DNA from: UBA2336 sp049306095
GTDB taxonomy: Bacteria; Bacteroidota; Bacteroidia; Cytophagales; Cyclobacteriaceae
DNA: 64,000 bases
Direction of reading: 5' to 3'
Assembly: GCA_049306095.1 (NCBI GenBank)
Contig: JBAQPU010000030.1
Span: forward strand, 124,001-188,000
Part shown: positions 23,880 through 32,664 of the stretch, piece by piece
How positions within the stretch are numbered: the stretch's first letter is position 1
Layout: each line of letters starts with the position of its first letter
Program-made: the position numbers and the translations under genes
Notes under the pieces: generated by a model
The model's input: the letters and a program-made list of their open reading frames with translations, nothing else
What the model was told of the DNA's origin: nothing
The model's database searches: none

Positions 23880-23894
23880 CTGCTTGATTTATAA

Positions 23895-23936
23895 ATTCAA
23901 CATTCAAAATCTTGAATTTTGAATTTGAAACTTTGA
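23895..23936. repeat. Heptad-period array in the tuf leader
   Basis: Six units: ATTCAAC, ATTCAAA, ATCTTGA, ATTTTGA, ATTTGAA, ACTTTGA. The ATTCAAA and TTTGAAT types are inverse complements, so it can fold on itself. Confidence 0.75.
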
Positions 23937-24178
23937 ATTAACCTTCCTGAAGATGTCAGGAAATTTGTATTGAATAAAATAACTTCCTGATCACCGATGC
24001 CTAGCGAACATCAAAAAAGTGATCAAATGAACTTGTTTTTTAGCTGCCGAAAAAGGCAGAAATAACCCATATCCGAAAGGCTTAACATGTTTAGGGTGAT
24101 GCTTCTTAGATGAAGAAGCTTGAATAGTAACTATTTTAATAAACTATACACTTTAAACTTTAACAGGAATTTTCAAAT
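23937..24178 (+). other. Long untranslated leader of tuf
   Basis: 242 bp without a gene. It holds a small hairpin CCTGA/TCAGG near 23946 and a perfect 7-bp hairpin GCTTCTT-AGATG-AAGAAGC (24101-24119). No consensus promoter is evident, so tuf is probably read through from the tRNA promoter or processed from that transcript. No known riboswitch class is recognised. Confidence 0.5.
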
Positions 24179-25366
24179 ATGGCTAAAGAAACATTTGATC
24201 GTTCGAAACCGCACGTAAACATTGGTACCATCGGTCACGTTGACCACGGTAAAACCACGCTTACTGCTGCAATTACCCAGGTTCTTTCAAAAAAAGGACT
24301 TGCTGCTGTTCGCGACTTCTCTTCAATTGACAACGCGCCTGAAGAAAAAGAACGCGGTATTACCATCAACACCTCACACGTTGAGTACGCAACTGACAAG
24401 CGTCACTATGCACACGTTGACTGTCCAGGTCACGCTGACTATGTGAAGAACATGGTTACTGGTGCTGCCCAGATGGACGGAGCTATTCTTGTAGTAGCTG
24501 CTACTGACGGACCAATGCCACAAACTCGTGAGCACATCCTTCTTGCTCGTCAAGTAGGTGTACCTGCTCTTGTTGTATTCATGAACAAGGTTGACTTGGT
24601 TGATGATGCTGAATTGTTAGACCTGGTTGAAATGGAAGTGCGTGAATTGATGTCAGCTTACTCTTTCCCTGGCGATACCATGCCGGTGATCCGTGGATCA
24701 GCTCTTGGTGCACTTAATGGTGAGCCAAAGTGGGTTGCTAAAGTTGAAGAATTGATGGATGCGGTTGATAACCACATTCCAATTCCGACTCGTTTGATTG
24801 ATAAAGATTTCTTGATGCCGGTTGAAGACGTGTTCTCAATCACGGGTCGTGGAACGGTTGCCACTGGCCGTATTGAACGCGGTGTTATTAAGACTGGTGA
24901 TCCAGTTCAGATCTTAGGTATGGGTGCCGAGAACTTGACTTCTACCATCACGGGTGTTGAAATGTTCCGTAAGATTCTTGACAGAGGTGAAGCTGGTGAT
25001 AACACGGGTCTTCTGCTCCGTGGTATTGAAAAAGAACAAATTAAGCGTGGTATGGTTATCTGTAAGCCAGGTTCTGTAACGCCTCACGCTAAGTTTAAGG
25101 CCGAAGTGTACGTTCTTTCTAAAGAAGAAGGTGGTCGTCACACGCCATTCTTTAACAAATATCGTCCTCAGTTCTACTTCCGTACGACTGATGTTACCGG
25201 AGAAGTAATGCTTCCTGCAGGCGTTGAAATGGTTATGCCTGGCGATAACATCTCTATTGAAGTACAGTTGATCAACAAGATTGCTATGGAAAAAGGTCTT
25301 CGTTTCGCGATCCGTGAAGGTGGCCGTACTGTAGGATCAGGTCAGGTAACTGAAATTTTAGATTAA
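24179..25366 (+). CDS. tuf: Elongation factor Tu
   Basis: This 395-residue GTPase carries the G1 motif GHVDHGKTTLTAAI (residues about 17-30), effector region ERGITIN, G3 DCPGHADYVKNM, G4 FMNKVDLVDD and G5 GSALGAL, followed by the two beta-barrel domains with the TGRGTVATGRIERG and EGGRTVGSGQV motifs. It delivers aminoacyl-tRNA to the ribosome. The ATG follows a long leader downstream of three tRNA genes, as in the ancient thrU-tyrU-glyT-thrT-tufB arrangement. A strong terminator closes the unit. There is no second tuf next to fusA here. Confidence 0.99.
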   Translation: MAKETFDRSKPHVNIGTIGHVDHGKTTLTAAITQVLSKKGLAAVRDFSSIDNAPEEKERGITINTSHVEYATDKRHYAHVDCPGHADYVKNMVTGAAQMDGAILVVAATDGPMPQTREHILLARQVGVPALVVFMNKVDLVDDAELLDLVEMEVRELMSAYSFPGDTMPVIRGSALGALNGEPKWVAKVEELMDAVDNHIPIPTRLIDKDFLMPVEDVFSITGRGTVATGRIERGVIKTGDPVQILGMGAENLTSTITGVEMFRKILDRGEAGDNTGLLLRGIEKEQIKRGMVICKPGSVTPHAKFKAEVYVLSKEEGGRHTPFFNKYRPQFYFRTTDVTGEVMLPAGVEMVMPGDNISIEVQLINKIAMEKGLRFAIREGGRTVGSGQVTEILD

Positions 25367-25414
25367 GACTTCAGTACTGCTGAAATAAGGCAGAACACTG
25401 AAAATCAATAAGAT

Positions 25415-25450
25415 AAGGCGTTTCTGAATTTTTAAGAAACGCCTTTGCTT
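25415..25450 (+). terminator. Intrinsic terminator of tuf
   Basis: AAGGCGTTTC, 11-nt loop, GAAACGCCTT (perfect 10-bp stem), then a T-rich tail. It overlaps the -33 box of the next promoter. Confidence 0.85.
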
Positions 25451-25474
25451 TCTCTTGTAGTATTTCTACCTTTG
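25444..25474 (+). promoter_or_regulatory. Promoter of the tRNA-Trp-secE-nusG-rpl unit
   Basis: TTTG (25444-25447), 19-nt spacer, TACCTTTG (25467-25474). The -7 box and what follows, TACCTTTGCAGTCC, are repeated exactly before rpsL at 37579. Confidence 0.8.
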
Positions 25475-25586
25475 CAGTCCTTTTTTGGACTTCTGGGTTA
25501 GATATTGTTTAATCTGATGTGGTTCAAGGGGGTTAAGGGGTCCGAAACGATGCTTTACCTGAATTGAGTCCGAAATCCGGTTAAAA

Positions 25587-25657
25587 ACGGGCGTAGTTCA
25601 ATGGTAGAATAGCGGTCTCCAAAACCGTTGATGGGAGTTCGAATCTCTCCGCCCGTG
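25587..25657 (+). tRNA. tRNA-Trp (anticodon CCA)
   Basis: 71-nt cloverleaf. ACGGGCG pairs with CGCCCGT, G is the discriminator base, and anticodon CCA is at 25619-25621. It lies 23 bp before secE, as in many Bacteroidota. Confidence 0.96.
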
Positions 25658-25680
25658 CGTAGTTAAAAATTGTAGTACCG

Positions 25681-25872
25681 ATGCAGAAAATTGGAAATTA
25701 TTTCGCTGAATCTTGGGAAGAAATCAAGAACAAAGTGTCTTGGTCTACCTATAAAGAGTTACAAAGCAGCGCCATACTGGTGCTGGCGGCTTCTACCATT
25801 TTCGCATTGGTGATTGGTGCCATCGATTGGATGTTTAAGACGGGATTGCAGTGGTTTTATCGTGAATTTTAA
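25681..25872 (+). CDS. secE: Preprotein translocase subunit SecE
   Basis: A 63-residue single-span protein. The amphipathic cytoplasmic helix YFAESWEEIKNKVSWSTYKELQSS carries the conserved E..KV.WPT-like segment (here V-S-W-S-T), followed by the membrane helix AILVLAASTIFALVIGAIDWMF. SecE clamps SecY in the protein-conducting channel. Its position between tRNA-Trp and nusG is the universal one. The short single-helix form is normal for non-proteobacteria. Confidence 0.95.
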   Translation: MQKIGNYFAESWEEIKNKVSWSTYKELQSSAILVLAASTIFALVIGAIDWMFKTGLQWFYREF

Positions 25873-25884
25873 TCACGCAAGGCA

Positions 25885-26442
25885 ATGGGCGAATTAAAGT
25901 GGTATGTATTGCGCGTAATCAGCGGCCAGGAAAAGAAGGTAAAATCGTACCTGGAGAATGAAATCGAGCGCGAAAAATTAACAGAATATATCCCTCAGGT
26001 GCTTATACCATCTGAGAAAGTATATGAGATGCGTGGCGGAAAAAAACGCGTGAGAGAAAGAAATTTCTTTCCGGGTTATGTACTTCTGTCTGCGGATCTA
26101 TCAAATGGGGAGGCTTTCCATACGGTGAATAATATTCCCGGTGTGATTGGTTTTCTCGGCAACAACGGAACCGGAGCTTCCAAAGATCCCGTAGCCTTAC
26201 GTCAGTCTGAGGTGAACAGGATTCTCGGTAAAGTTGATGAGATTGACAGCTTCGAAGAAAAACTGGGTACTCCTTTTATAAAGGGAGAATCTGTGAAGGT
26301 AATGGACGGCCCATTCTCAGGCTTTACCGGAACCGTAGAGGAAATATTCGAGGAGAAGAAAAAGTTAAATGTCATGGTGAAGATTTTCGGCCGGAATACT
26401 CCTGTCGAATTGAATTACATGCAGGTTGAAAAACAAGAGTAA
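25885..26442 (+). CDS. nusG: Transcription termination/antitermination factor NusG
   Basis: The 185-residue protein has an NGN domain (KWYVLRVISGQEKKVKSYLE, then ERNFFPGYVLLSADLS and VNNIPGVIGFLG) and a C-terminal KOW domain (FIKGESVKVMDGPFSGFTGTVEEI, residues about 130-153). It binds the RNA polymerase clamp and increases processivity. It starts 12 bp after secE and is followed 16 bp later by rplK, so all are one operon. Length and domain order are standard. Confidence 0.97.
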   Translation: MGELKWYVLRVISGQEKKVKSYLENEIEREKLTEYIPQVLIPSEKVYEMRGGKKRVRERNFFPGYVLLSADLSNGEAFHTVNNIPGVIGFLGNNGTGASKDPVALRQSEVNRILGKVDEIDSFEEKLGTPFIKGESVKVMDGPFSGFTGTVEEIFEEKKKLNVMVKIFGRNTPVELNYMQVEKQE

Positions 26443-26458
26443 TTATTAGCAAAGCAAA

Positions 26459-26902
26459 ATGGCAAAGCAAATTACAGGATATTTAAAACTGCAGGTAAAA
26501 GGAAACTCCGCGAACCCCGCTCCTCCAATTGGACCAGCACTGGGTAGCAAGGGTCTTAACATCATGGATTTTTGCAAGCAGTTTAATGCAAGAACCCAGG
26601 ATAAGCCCGGACAACTATTGCCTGTATTGATTACGATCTACAATGACAAGTCGTTCGACTTCGTTATTAAAACTCCTCCTGCCGCAAACCTCATTTTAGA
26701 GGCTATGAAAAAACAGAAGGGGTCTGCAGAACCTAACCGTAACAAGGTTGGGTCAATCACTTGGGATCAAGTGAGGAAAATTGCGGAAACGAAAATGCCT
26801 GACCTCAACGCATTTAAAATTGAGTCAGCAATGAAAATGATTGCAGGAACTGCACGCAGCATGGGTGTTACCGTGTCTGGAACAGCGCCTTGGAACAATT
26901 AA
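26459..26902 (+). CDS. rplK: 50S ribosomal protein L11
   Basis: The 147-residue protein has the typical L11 N-terminal GYLKLQVKGNSANPAPPIGPALGSKGLNIMDFCKQFNA, with the conserved PP-GPALG loop that contacts the GTPase centre and thiostrepton site, and the C-terminal RNA-binding domain ending TARSMGVTV. It forms the stalk base with L10/L12. It lies 16 bp after nusG and 11 bp before rplA. Confidence 0.98.
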   Translation: MAKQITGYLKLQVKGNSANPAPPIGPALGSKGLNIMDFCKQFNARTQDKPGQLLPVLITIYNDKSFDFVIKTPPAANLILEAMKKQKGSAEPNRNKVGSITWDQVRKIAETKMPDLNAFKIESAMKMIAGTARSMGVTVSGTAPWNN

Positions 26903-26913
26903 TCTTTTGAGGT

Positions 26914-27612
26914 ATGGCAAGAATTTCAAAGAATAGAAAAGCAGTAGCATCGAAATTCAACCTGGAGAAAGAATATTCTCTTGAGGATGCAACCAACATG
27001 CTGAAAGACATCACATTCACAAAATTTGATGCTTCAGTTGACCTGGATATTCGCCTGGGCGTTGACCCAAAGAAATCTGATCAGATGGTGAGAGGCGTAG
27101 TAGCGCTTCCTCATGGATTAGGTAAAACGGTTCGTGTACTGGTATTGTGTACGCCTGACAAAGCGCAGGATGCAAAAGATGCAGGTGCCGAGCATGTAGG
27201 TCTTGATGAATACATCACCAAAATTGAAGGTGGATGGACTGACATCGATGTGATTATCTGTACGCCTACAGTAATGGCAAAGGTTGGTAAACTTGGTAAA
27301 GTGTTGGGCCCTCGCGGCTTGATGCCAAACCCTAAATCAGGAACTGTTACACTCGAAGTCGGCAAAGCGGTAAAAGAAGTAAAAGCCGGTAAAATCGACT
27401 TCAAAATTGATAAAGCTGGTATCATTCACGTAAGCATCGGGAAAGCTTCCTTCTCCCCTGACAAAATCAGAGACAATGCTTCTGAAATGATCCACACGAT
27501 CGCTAAACTGAAACCCGCATCTGCGAAGGGCACATACTTCAAAAGTATTGCTATCTCTACCACGATGAGCCCGGGTATCAGAATTGACGCAAGTTCCATT
27601 ACTGGTATTTAA
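26914..27612 (+). CDS. rplA: 50S ribosomal protein L1
   Basis: A 232-residue protein with the L1 motifs FDASVDLDIRLGVDPKKSDQMVRG, VALPHGLGK, VLGPRGLMPNPKSGTVT and KAGKIDFKIDKAGIIH. It binds 23S rRNA at the mobile L1 stalk and in many bacteria represses its own operon. Start and length are normal. It is co-transcribed with rplK and rplJ (11-bp gaps). Confidence 0.98.
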   Translation: MARISKNRKAVASKFNLEKEYSLEDATNMLKDITFTKFDASVDLDIRLGVDPKKSDQMVRGVVALPHGLGKTVRVLVLCTPDKAQDAKDAGAEHVGLDEYITKIEGGWTDIDVIICTPTVMAKVGKLGKVLGPRGLMPNPKSGTVTLEVGKAVKEVKAGKIDFKIDKAGIIHVSIGKASFSPDKIRDNASEMIHTIAKLKPASAKGTYFKSIAISTTMSPGIRIDASSITGI

Positions 27613-27623
27613 GATATAGTAAC

Positions 27624-28127
27624 ATGACCAGAGAAGAAAAAGCACAAATAATCGAGGGACTTAGTCAGAAGTTTGCAGACAATGCCCACTTCTACATTAC
27701 AGATGCCAGCGGTTTTACCGTAGAGCAGATTAATGCGTTCAGAAGGATGTGTTTCAAAGGTGGCGTTGAATATAATGTGTACAAAAACACTTTAATTCAA
27801 AAGGCACTGGAGAAACAAGAGGGGGTTGACTACTCTCCAATTTTTAAAGTATTGAATGGATTTTCAGGCATTATGTTCTCGAAAGAGGTCGGCAATGCGC
27901 CTGCAAAAATTCTGAAAGAATACCGTAAGAAAGTGGAAGGCAAACCTGTACTAAAGGCAGCCTCTATCAAATCCGAATTGTATATCGGAGATGAAAACCT
28001 GAATACGCTTTCTGAGTTGAAGTCGAAAAACGAACTCATTGGCGAAATTATTTCCATGTTGCAAGCACCGGCACGAAACATCGTATCTGCTCTTCAGAAC
28101 AGAAAAGATGCTTCTGCAGGAGAGTAA
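27624..28127 (+). CDS. rplJ: 50S ribosomal protein L10
   Basis: The 167-residue protein begins TREEKAQIIEGLSQKF, then ITDASGFTVEQINAFRRMC, VEYNVYKNTLIQKAL, FSGIMFSKE and a C-terminal helix IISMLQAPARNIVSALQ that carries L12 dimers. With only 11 bp between rplA and rplJ there is no room for the long L10 leader hairpin known from enterobacteria, so autoregulation of the usual kind is not visible. Confidence 0.97.
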   Translation: MTREEKAQIIEGLSQKFADNAHFYITDASGFTVEQINAFRRMCFKGGVEYNVYKNTLIQKALEKQEGVDYSPIFKVLNGFSGIMFSKEVGNAPAKILKEYRKKVEGKPVLKAASIKSELYIGDENLNTLSELKSKNELIGEIISMLQAPARNIVSALQNRKDASAGE

Positions 28128-28174
28128 CCTGGTACACTTAATTTATTTGAACTAAAAAATTAAATTTTAATAAA

Positions 28175-28552
28175 ATGGCTGACGTAAAAGCTCTCGGAGA
28201 TCAACTAGTTGAACTCACTGTAAAAGAAGTGAACGAATTAGCTTCTTATTTGAAAGAAACATATGGCATCGAACCTGCAGCCGCTGTGGTTGTAGCAGGT
28301 GGTGCTGCTGCTGGCGGTGGCGCTGCTGCTGCAGAGGAGAAAACCAACTTTGATGTTGTGTTGAAGGCATCTGGCCCTAACAAACTTCAAATCGTGAAGC
28401 TTGTGAAAGAACTCACCGGTCTTGGCTTGAAAGAAGCGAAAGACATGGTAGATGGTGCTCCTAAAACTATCAAAGAAGGATTACCTAAGGACGAAGCAGA
28501 GAACCTTAGAAAGCAACTTACTGAGGCTGGTGCCGAAGTTGAGTTGAAGTAA
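28175..28552 (+). CDS. rplL: 50S ribosomal protein L7/L12
   Basis: A 125-residue stalk protein: the N-terminal dimerisation domain VKALGDQLVELTVKEVNELA, an alanine/glycine-rich hinge from residue 34 (AAAVVVAGGAAAGGG), and the C-terminal domain KTNFDVVLKASGPNKLQIVKLVKELTGLGLKEAKDMVDGAPKTIKEG, with the factor-binding helix. It recruits EF-Tu and EF-G. A 47-bp gap after rplJ and a structured spacer before rpoB flank it. Confidence 0.98.
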   Translation: MADVKALGDQLVELTVKEVNELASYLKETYGIEPAAAVVVAGGAAAGGGAAAAEEKTNFDVVLKASGPNKLQIVKLVKELTGLGLKEAKDMVDGAPKTIKEGLPKDEAENLRKQLTEAGAEVELK

Positions 28553-28559
28553 TCTCTTC

Positions 28560-28691
28560 TTGAGGCGCGGGTACTGCCTCAAAAAAAACTCGATTAGGCC
28601 TCGTCCCGCGTCTCGCGGGATGCGGTCTATTCGTATTTGTACCAATCATATTAAGTCGCGTCCAGGATTAACCTTTAAACGTTACAAGCAC
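28560..28691 (+). other. Structured rplL-rpoB spacer
   Basis: Two perfect hairpins lie here: TTGAGGC/GCCTCAA (28560-28566 with 28576-28582), followed by A not T, and TCCCGCG-TCT-CGCGGGA (28604-28620). The rpoB frame is open through this spacer, but the translation does not resemble RpoB before position 28692. It may be an attenuator that sets the rplL:rpoB ratio. Confidence 0.55.
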
Positions 28692-31600
28692 TTGGCAAAG
28701 AAAACTAATACCGGTAGAATCGATTTTTCAGCCATTGAGAAAATCATCGACTACCCTGACTTTCTGGACTTACAGCTCCAGTCATTTCAAGATTTCCTGC
28801 AGATCGATACCCCTGCCGAAAAAAGGCAGAACGAAGGCTTATACAAAGTTTTCGCTGAAAACTTTCCAATCTCAGACTCACGCGAAAATTTCGTGCTTGA
28901 GTTTGTGGATTACACCATCGATCCGCCAAAATACAATGTAGATGAGTGCATCGACAGAGGCTTAACATTCTCTGTTCCCTTGAAAGCAAAACTTCGCCTC
29001 ACCTGTAACGATGAGGATAACGAAGATTTCGAAACCATCGAACAGGAAGTGTTCCTGGGTAACATTCCATACATGACCGAAAAAGGTTCGTTCGTAATCA
29101 ACGGTGCTGAACGCGTTATCGTATCGCAGCTTCACCGTTCACCGGGTGTGTTTTTTGCGATGAGCAAGCACACCAATGGAACGAAACTTTACTCTGCGCG
29201 TATTATCCCGTTCAAAGGATCGTGGATTGAATTCGCCACCGATGTGAACAGCGTGATGTACGCTTACATCGACCGTAAGAAGAAATTCCCTGTAACCACG
29301 TTGCTTCGCGCCATTGGTTATGGTACAGATAAAGATATCCTTGACCTCTTCGGACTTTCTGAAGAAGTGGAGGCTAACAAAAATACGTTGAAGAAAGTGG
29401 TGGGCCGCAAGCTTGCTGCGCGTGTACTCCGCACCTGGACAGAAGACTTTGTGGATGAAGATACCGGTGAAGTGGTATCCATCGATCGTAACGAGGTTCT
29501 GTTGGAGCGTGATCATTTGATCTCTGCTGAAGATGCGGATACCATTCTTGAATCTGGTGTTAAGTCAATCATTCTTCACCGCGAAGATGTGAACGTGGCT
29601 GACTACCTGATCATCTTCAACACACTTGCAAAAGATAATTCAAACTCAGAAAAAGAAGCGGTTGAGCAGATCTACCGCCAGCTGAGAAATACAGAGGCTC
29701 CTGACGAACAAACCGCGCGCGATGTTATCCAGAGCTTGTTCTTCAGCGAAAAGCGTTATGACTTAGGGGAAGTTGGTCGTTACAGAATCAACAAGAAATT
29801 AGGTCTTGACCTAAGCTTCGATCACCGCGTATTAACGAAAGATGATATCATCTTAATTGTGAAATATTTGATCGGTTTGATCAACTCAAAAGCGTTGATC
29901 GATGATATCGATCACCTTTCGAACAGGCGCGTACGTACCGTTGGCGAACAATTGTACTCACAATTTGGTGTTGGTCTTGCCCGTATGGCGCGTACCATCA
30001 AAGAAAGAATGAACGTTCGCGATAACGAAGACTTCAAGCCGGTTGATCTGATCAACGCGCGTACGTTGTCTTCTGTGATCAACTCGTTCTTCGGTACCAA
30101 CCAGCTTTCTCAGTTCATGGATCAAACCAATCCATTAGCCGAGATCACACACAAAAGAAGAATGTCGGCACTCGGGCCAGGCGGTCTCTCCAGAGAGCGC
30201 GCAGGCTTTGAGGTTCGTGACGTTCACTATACGCACTACGGTCGTCTTTGTACGATCGAAACTCCGGAAGGTCCGAACATCGGTTTGATTTCGTCTCTCT
30301 GCGTTCACGCCAAGGTTAACAAGATGGGCTTTATCGAAACACCTTACCGCAAGGTTGAAAATGGAAAAGTGAAAACAAAAGATCTTATTTTCCTGACGGC
30401 CGAAGAAGAAGATACACACAACATCGCGCAGGCGAATGTGAAGTTGAAGCCAAACGGTGAGTTCATTGAAGAAAAGGTGAAAGCTCGTTTCGAAGGTGAC
30501 TTCCCTGTGGTAGAGCCTAAAGATTTGAAATACATGGACGTTGCCCCGAACCAGATTGTTTCGGTAGCCGCTTCTATGATTCCTTTCTTAGAGCATGATG
30601 ATGCGAACCGTGCATTGATGGGTTCAAACATGCAGCGCCAGGCGGTGCCATTGGTGCGTCCGGAAGCTCCGATTGTTGGAACTGGTCTTGAAGGCCGTGT
30701 GGCGCTTGACTCACGTGCGTTGATGGTGGCTGAAGGTCCCGGAGTTGTTGACTTTGTTGATGCTAAGAAGATCACCATTAAGTACGATACCAACGAAGAG
30801 CAAAAGCTTGTTGCGTTTGATAATGAGTACAAGTCCTATAGCCTGATTAAATTCAGAAGGACGAACCAGGACACCTGTATTAACCATACTCCGCTTGTTC
30901 GTAAAGGCGATCGCGTTGTAAAAGGTCAGCCACTGGTGGAAGGTTACGCAACCAACAACGGTGAGCTTGCTCTTGGAAGAAACTTGTTAGTGGCATACAT
31001 GCCATGGCAAGGTTACAACTTCGAAGATGCGATTGTAATTTCTGAGAAAGTTGTTCGTGATGATGTGTACACTTCTATTCACGTGGAAGAGTTCGAGCTT
31101 GAAGTTCGTGATACCAAACGTGGTGAAGAAGAATTGACTTCTGAAATCCCGAATGTTAGCGAAGAAGCTGTTAAACACCTGGATGAAAACGGTATCATCC
31201 GCGTTGGAGCTGAAGTAAAAGAAGGTGATATCCTGATTGGAAAAATCACTCCGAAAGGAGAAACCGATCCTACTCCGGAAGAAAAACTTCTGCGGGCAAT
31301 CTTTGGTGACAAGGCAGGTGATGTGAAAGATGCTTCCATGAAGGCACCTCCGTCATTAAAAGGTGTTGTTATTGATACCAAACTTTTCTCAAGACCAAAG
31401 CGCGACAAAGATGTTCGCTCGAAGTCAAAGAAGGAGCTGGATGCCCTGAAAAACAAGTACAGTAAGCAATTGAACGATTTGCGTTCAGAGATCATCAAAA
31501 AGCTTTCTGCTATCCTAAATGGCAAAACCAGCAATGGCGTAAAACATAAATTTGGTGATGAATTAATCAGCAAAGGGGTGAAGTTCTCAGCAAAAGTGAT

Positions 31601-32561
31601 TGAGAACAACTTGTTCCCTGATAAGAACATCTATCGCGATGAAAGTAACTACAGTGTTCCTGAAGAAGTGAACCTGATCTCTGACATTAGTCTGGAGAAT
31701 TGGGCGAATGATGATCATACCAATGATTTGATTGCAAAAACCGTGAAGAATTACCTGGTGAAACGTAACACGTATGCCGGTGAATTCAAGCGTGAGCGAT
31801 TTACATTAGAGGTTGGTGACGAGTTGCCAACCGGTATCGTTCAACTGGCTAAAGTTTATGTGGCGAAGAAGCGTAAACTGAAAGTTGGTGATAAGATGGC
31901 GGGACGTCACGGTAACAAAGGTGTTGTGGCACGTATTGTTCGTGAAGAGGATATGCCATTCCTGGAGGATGGAACACCGGTTGATATTTGTTTGAACCCA
32001 TTGGGTGTACCTTCTCGTATGAACCTGGGCCAGTTGTATGAAGCAGTGTTGGCTTGGGCTGGTCTTAAACTTGGCCGCAAGTATGCCACGCCAATTTTTG
32101 ACGGTGCCTCTATTGATCAGGTGCAAAATGAATTGAAAGAAGCGGGCTTACCGGATTTTGGAAGATCCTACCTGTTTGATGGATTGACAGGCCAGAAATT
32201 TGACCAACCGGTAACAGTAGGTGTTGCCTATATGTTGAAACTGGGTCACTTGGTTGATGATAAAATGCACGCACGTTCTATCGGGCCGTACTCCCTTATC
32301 ACGCAGCAACCTCTTGGAGGTAAAGCACAATTTGGTGGCCAGCGTTTTGGAGAGATGGAGGTTTGGGCGATTGAGGCATTTGGTGCATCTCACATTCTAC
32401 AGGAGATTCTGACAATCAAATCGGATGATGTAGTGGGTCGTGCGAAGGCATACGAGTCAATCGTGAAGGGCGAGAATATGAGGAAGCCGAATATTCCTGA
32501 GTCGTTCAACGTACTCGTACATGAACTCAGAGGCCTGGCACTTGAGATCACCATGGATTGA
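28692..32561 (+). CDS. rpoB: RNA polymerase subunit beta
   Basis: A protein of about 1289 residues from the TTG at 28692 (AKKTNTGRIDFS...), where similarity to RpoB begins (YPDFLDLQLQSFQDFLQ). An upstream extension of 44 codons is open but reads through the structured spacer. Landmarks: GSFVINGAERVIVSQLHRSPGVFF, the rifampicin region FFGTNQLSQFMDQTNPLAEITHKRRMSALGPGGL with sensitive-type residues, YTHYGRLCTIETPEGPNIGLI, GRNLLVAYMPWQGYNFEDAI, the active-site KVGDKMAGRHGNKGV and the C-terminal QRFGEMEVWAIEAFGA. It forms the catalytic core with RpoC. Confidence 0.97.
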   Translation: MAKKTNTGRIDFSAIEKIIDYPDFLDLQLQSFQDFLQIDTPAEKRQNEGLYKVFAENFPISDSRENFVLEFVDYTIDPPKYNVDECIDRGLTFSVPLKAKLRLTCNDEDNEDFETIEQEVFLGNIPYMTEKGSFVINGAERVIVSQLHRSPGVFFAMSKHTNGTKLYSARIIPFKGSWIEFATDVNSVMYAYIDRKKKFPVTTLLRAIGYGTDKDILDLFGLSEEVEANKNTLKKVVGRKLAARVLRTWTEDFVDEDTGEVVSIDRNEVLLERDHLISAEDADTILESGVKSIILHREDVNVADYLIIFNTLAKDNSNSEKEAVEQIYRQLRNTEAPDEQTARDVIQSLFFSEKRYDLGEVGRYRINKKLGLDLSFDHRVLTKDDIILIVKYLIGLINSKALIDDIDHLSNRRVRTVGEQLYSQFGVGLARMARTIKERMNVRDNEDFKPVDLINARTLSSVINSFFGTNQLSQFMDQTNPLAEITHKRRMSALGPGGLSRERAGFEVRDVHYTHYGRLCTIETPEGPNIGLISSLCVHAKVNKMGFIETPYRKVENGKVKTKDLIFLTAEEEDTHNIAQANVKLKPNGEFIEEKVKARFEGDFPVVEPKDLKYMDVAPNQIVSVAASMIPFLEHDDANRALMGSNMQRQAVPLVRPEAPIVGTGLEGRVALDSRALMVAEGPGVVDFVDAKKITIKYDTNEEQKLVAFDNEYKSYSLIKFRRTNQDTCINHTPLVRKGDRVVKGQPLVEGYATNNGELALGRNLLVAYMPWQGYNFEDAIVISEKVVRDDVYTSIHVEEFELEVRDTKRGEEELTSEIPNVSEEAVKHLDENGIIRVGAEVKEGDILIGKITPKGETDPTPEEKLLRAIFGDKAGDVKDASMKAPPSLKGVVIDTKLFSRPKRDKDVRSKSKKELDALKNKYSKQLNDLRSEIIKKLSAILNGKTSNGVKHKFGDELISKGVKFSAKVIENNLFPDKNIYRDESNYSVPEEVNLISDISLENWANDDHTNDLIAKTVKNYLVKRNTYAGEFKRERFTLEVGDELPTGIVQLAKVYVAKKRKLKVGDKMAGRHGNKGVVARIVREEDMPFLEDGTPVDICLNPLGVPSRMNLGQLYEAVLAWAGLKLGRKYATPIFDGASIDQVQNELKEAGLPDFGRSYLFDGLTGQKFDQPVTVGVAYMLKLGHLVDDKMHARSIGPYSLITQQPLGGKAQFGGQRFGEMEVWAIEAFGASHILQEILTIKSDDVVGRAKAYESIVKGENMRKPNIPESFNVLVHELRGLALEITMD

Positions 32562-32623
32562 TTTGTGATTTAAGAATTTAGATTTTTGAATGAGTAAATC
32601 TTAAATCTAAATTCTTAGTTCTA
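32561..32623. repeat. Heptad-period inverted array between rpoB and rpoC
   Basis: Units: ATTTGTG, ATTTAAG, AATTTAG, ATTTTTG, AATGAGT, AAATCTT, AAATCTA, AATTCTT, AGTTCTA. AAGAATTTAGATTT (32572-32585) and AAATCTAAATTCTT (32603-32616) are a perfect 14-bp inverted repeat with a 17-nt loop. Confidence 0.88.
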
Positions 32624-32664
32624 AAATATACTTGAATAGAATTTTAAACCTGAAAACTTAAAAT

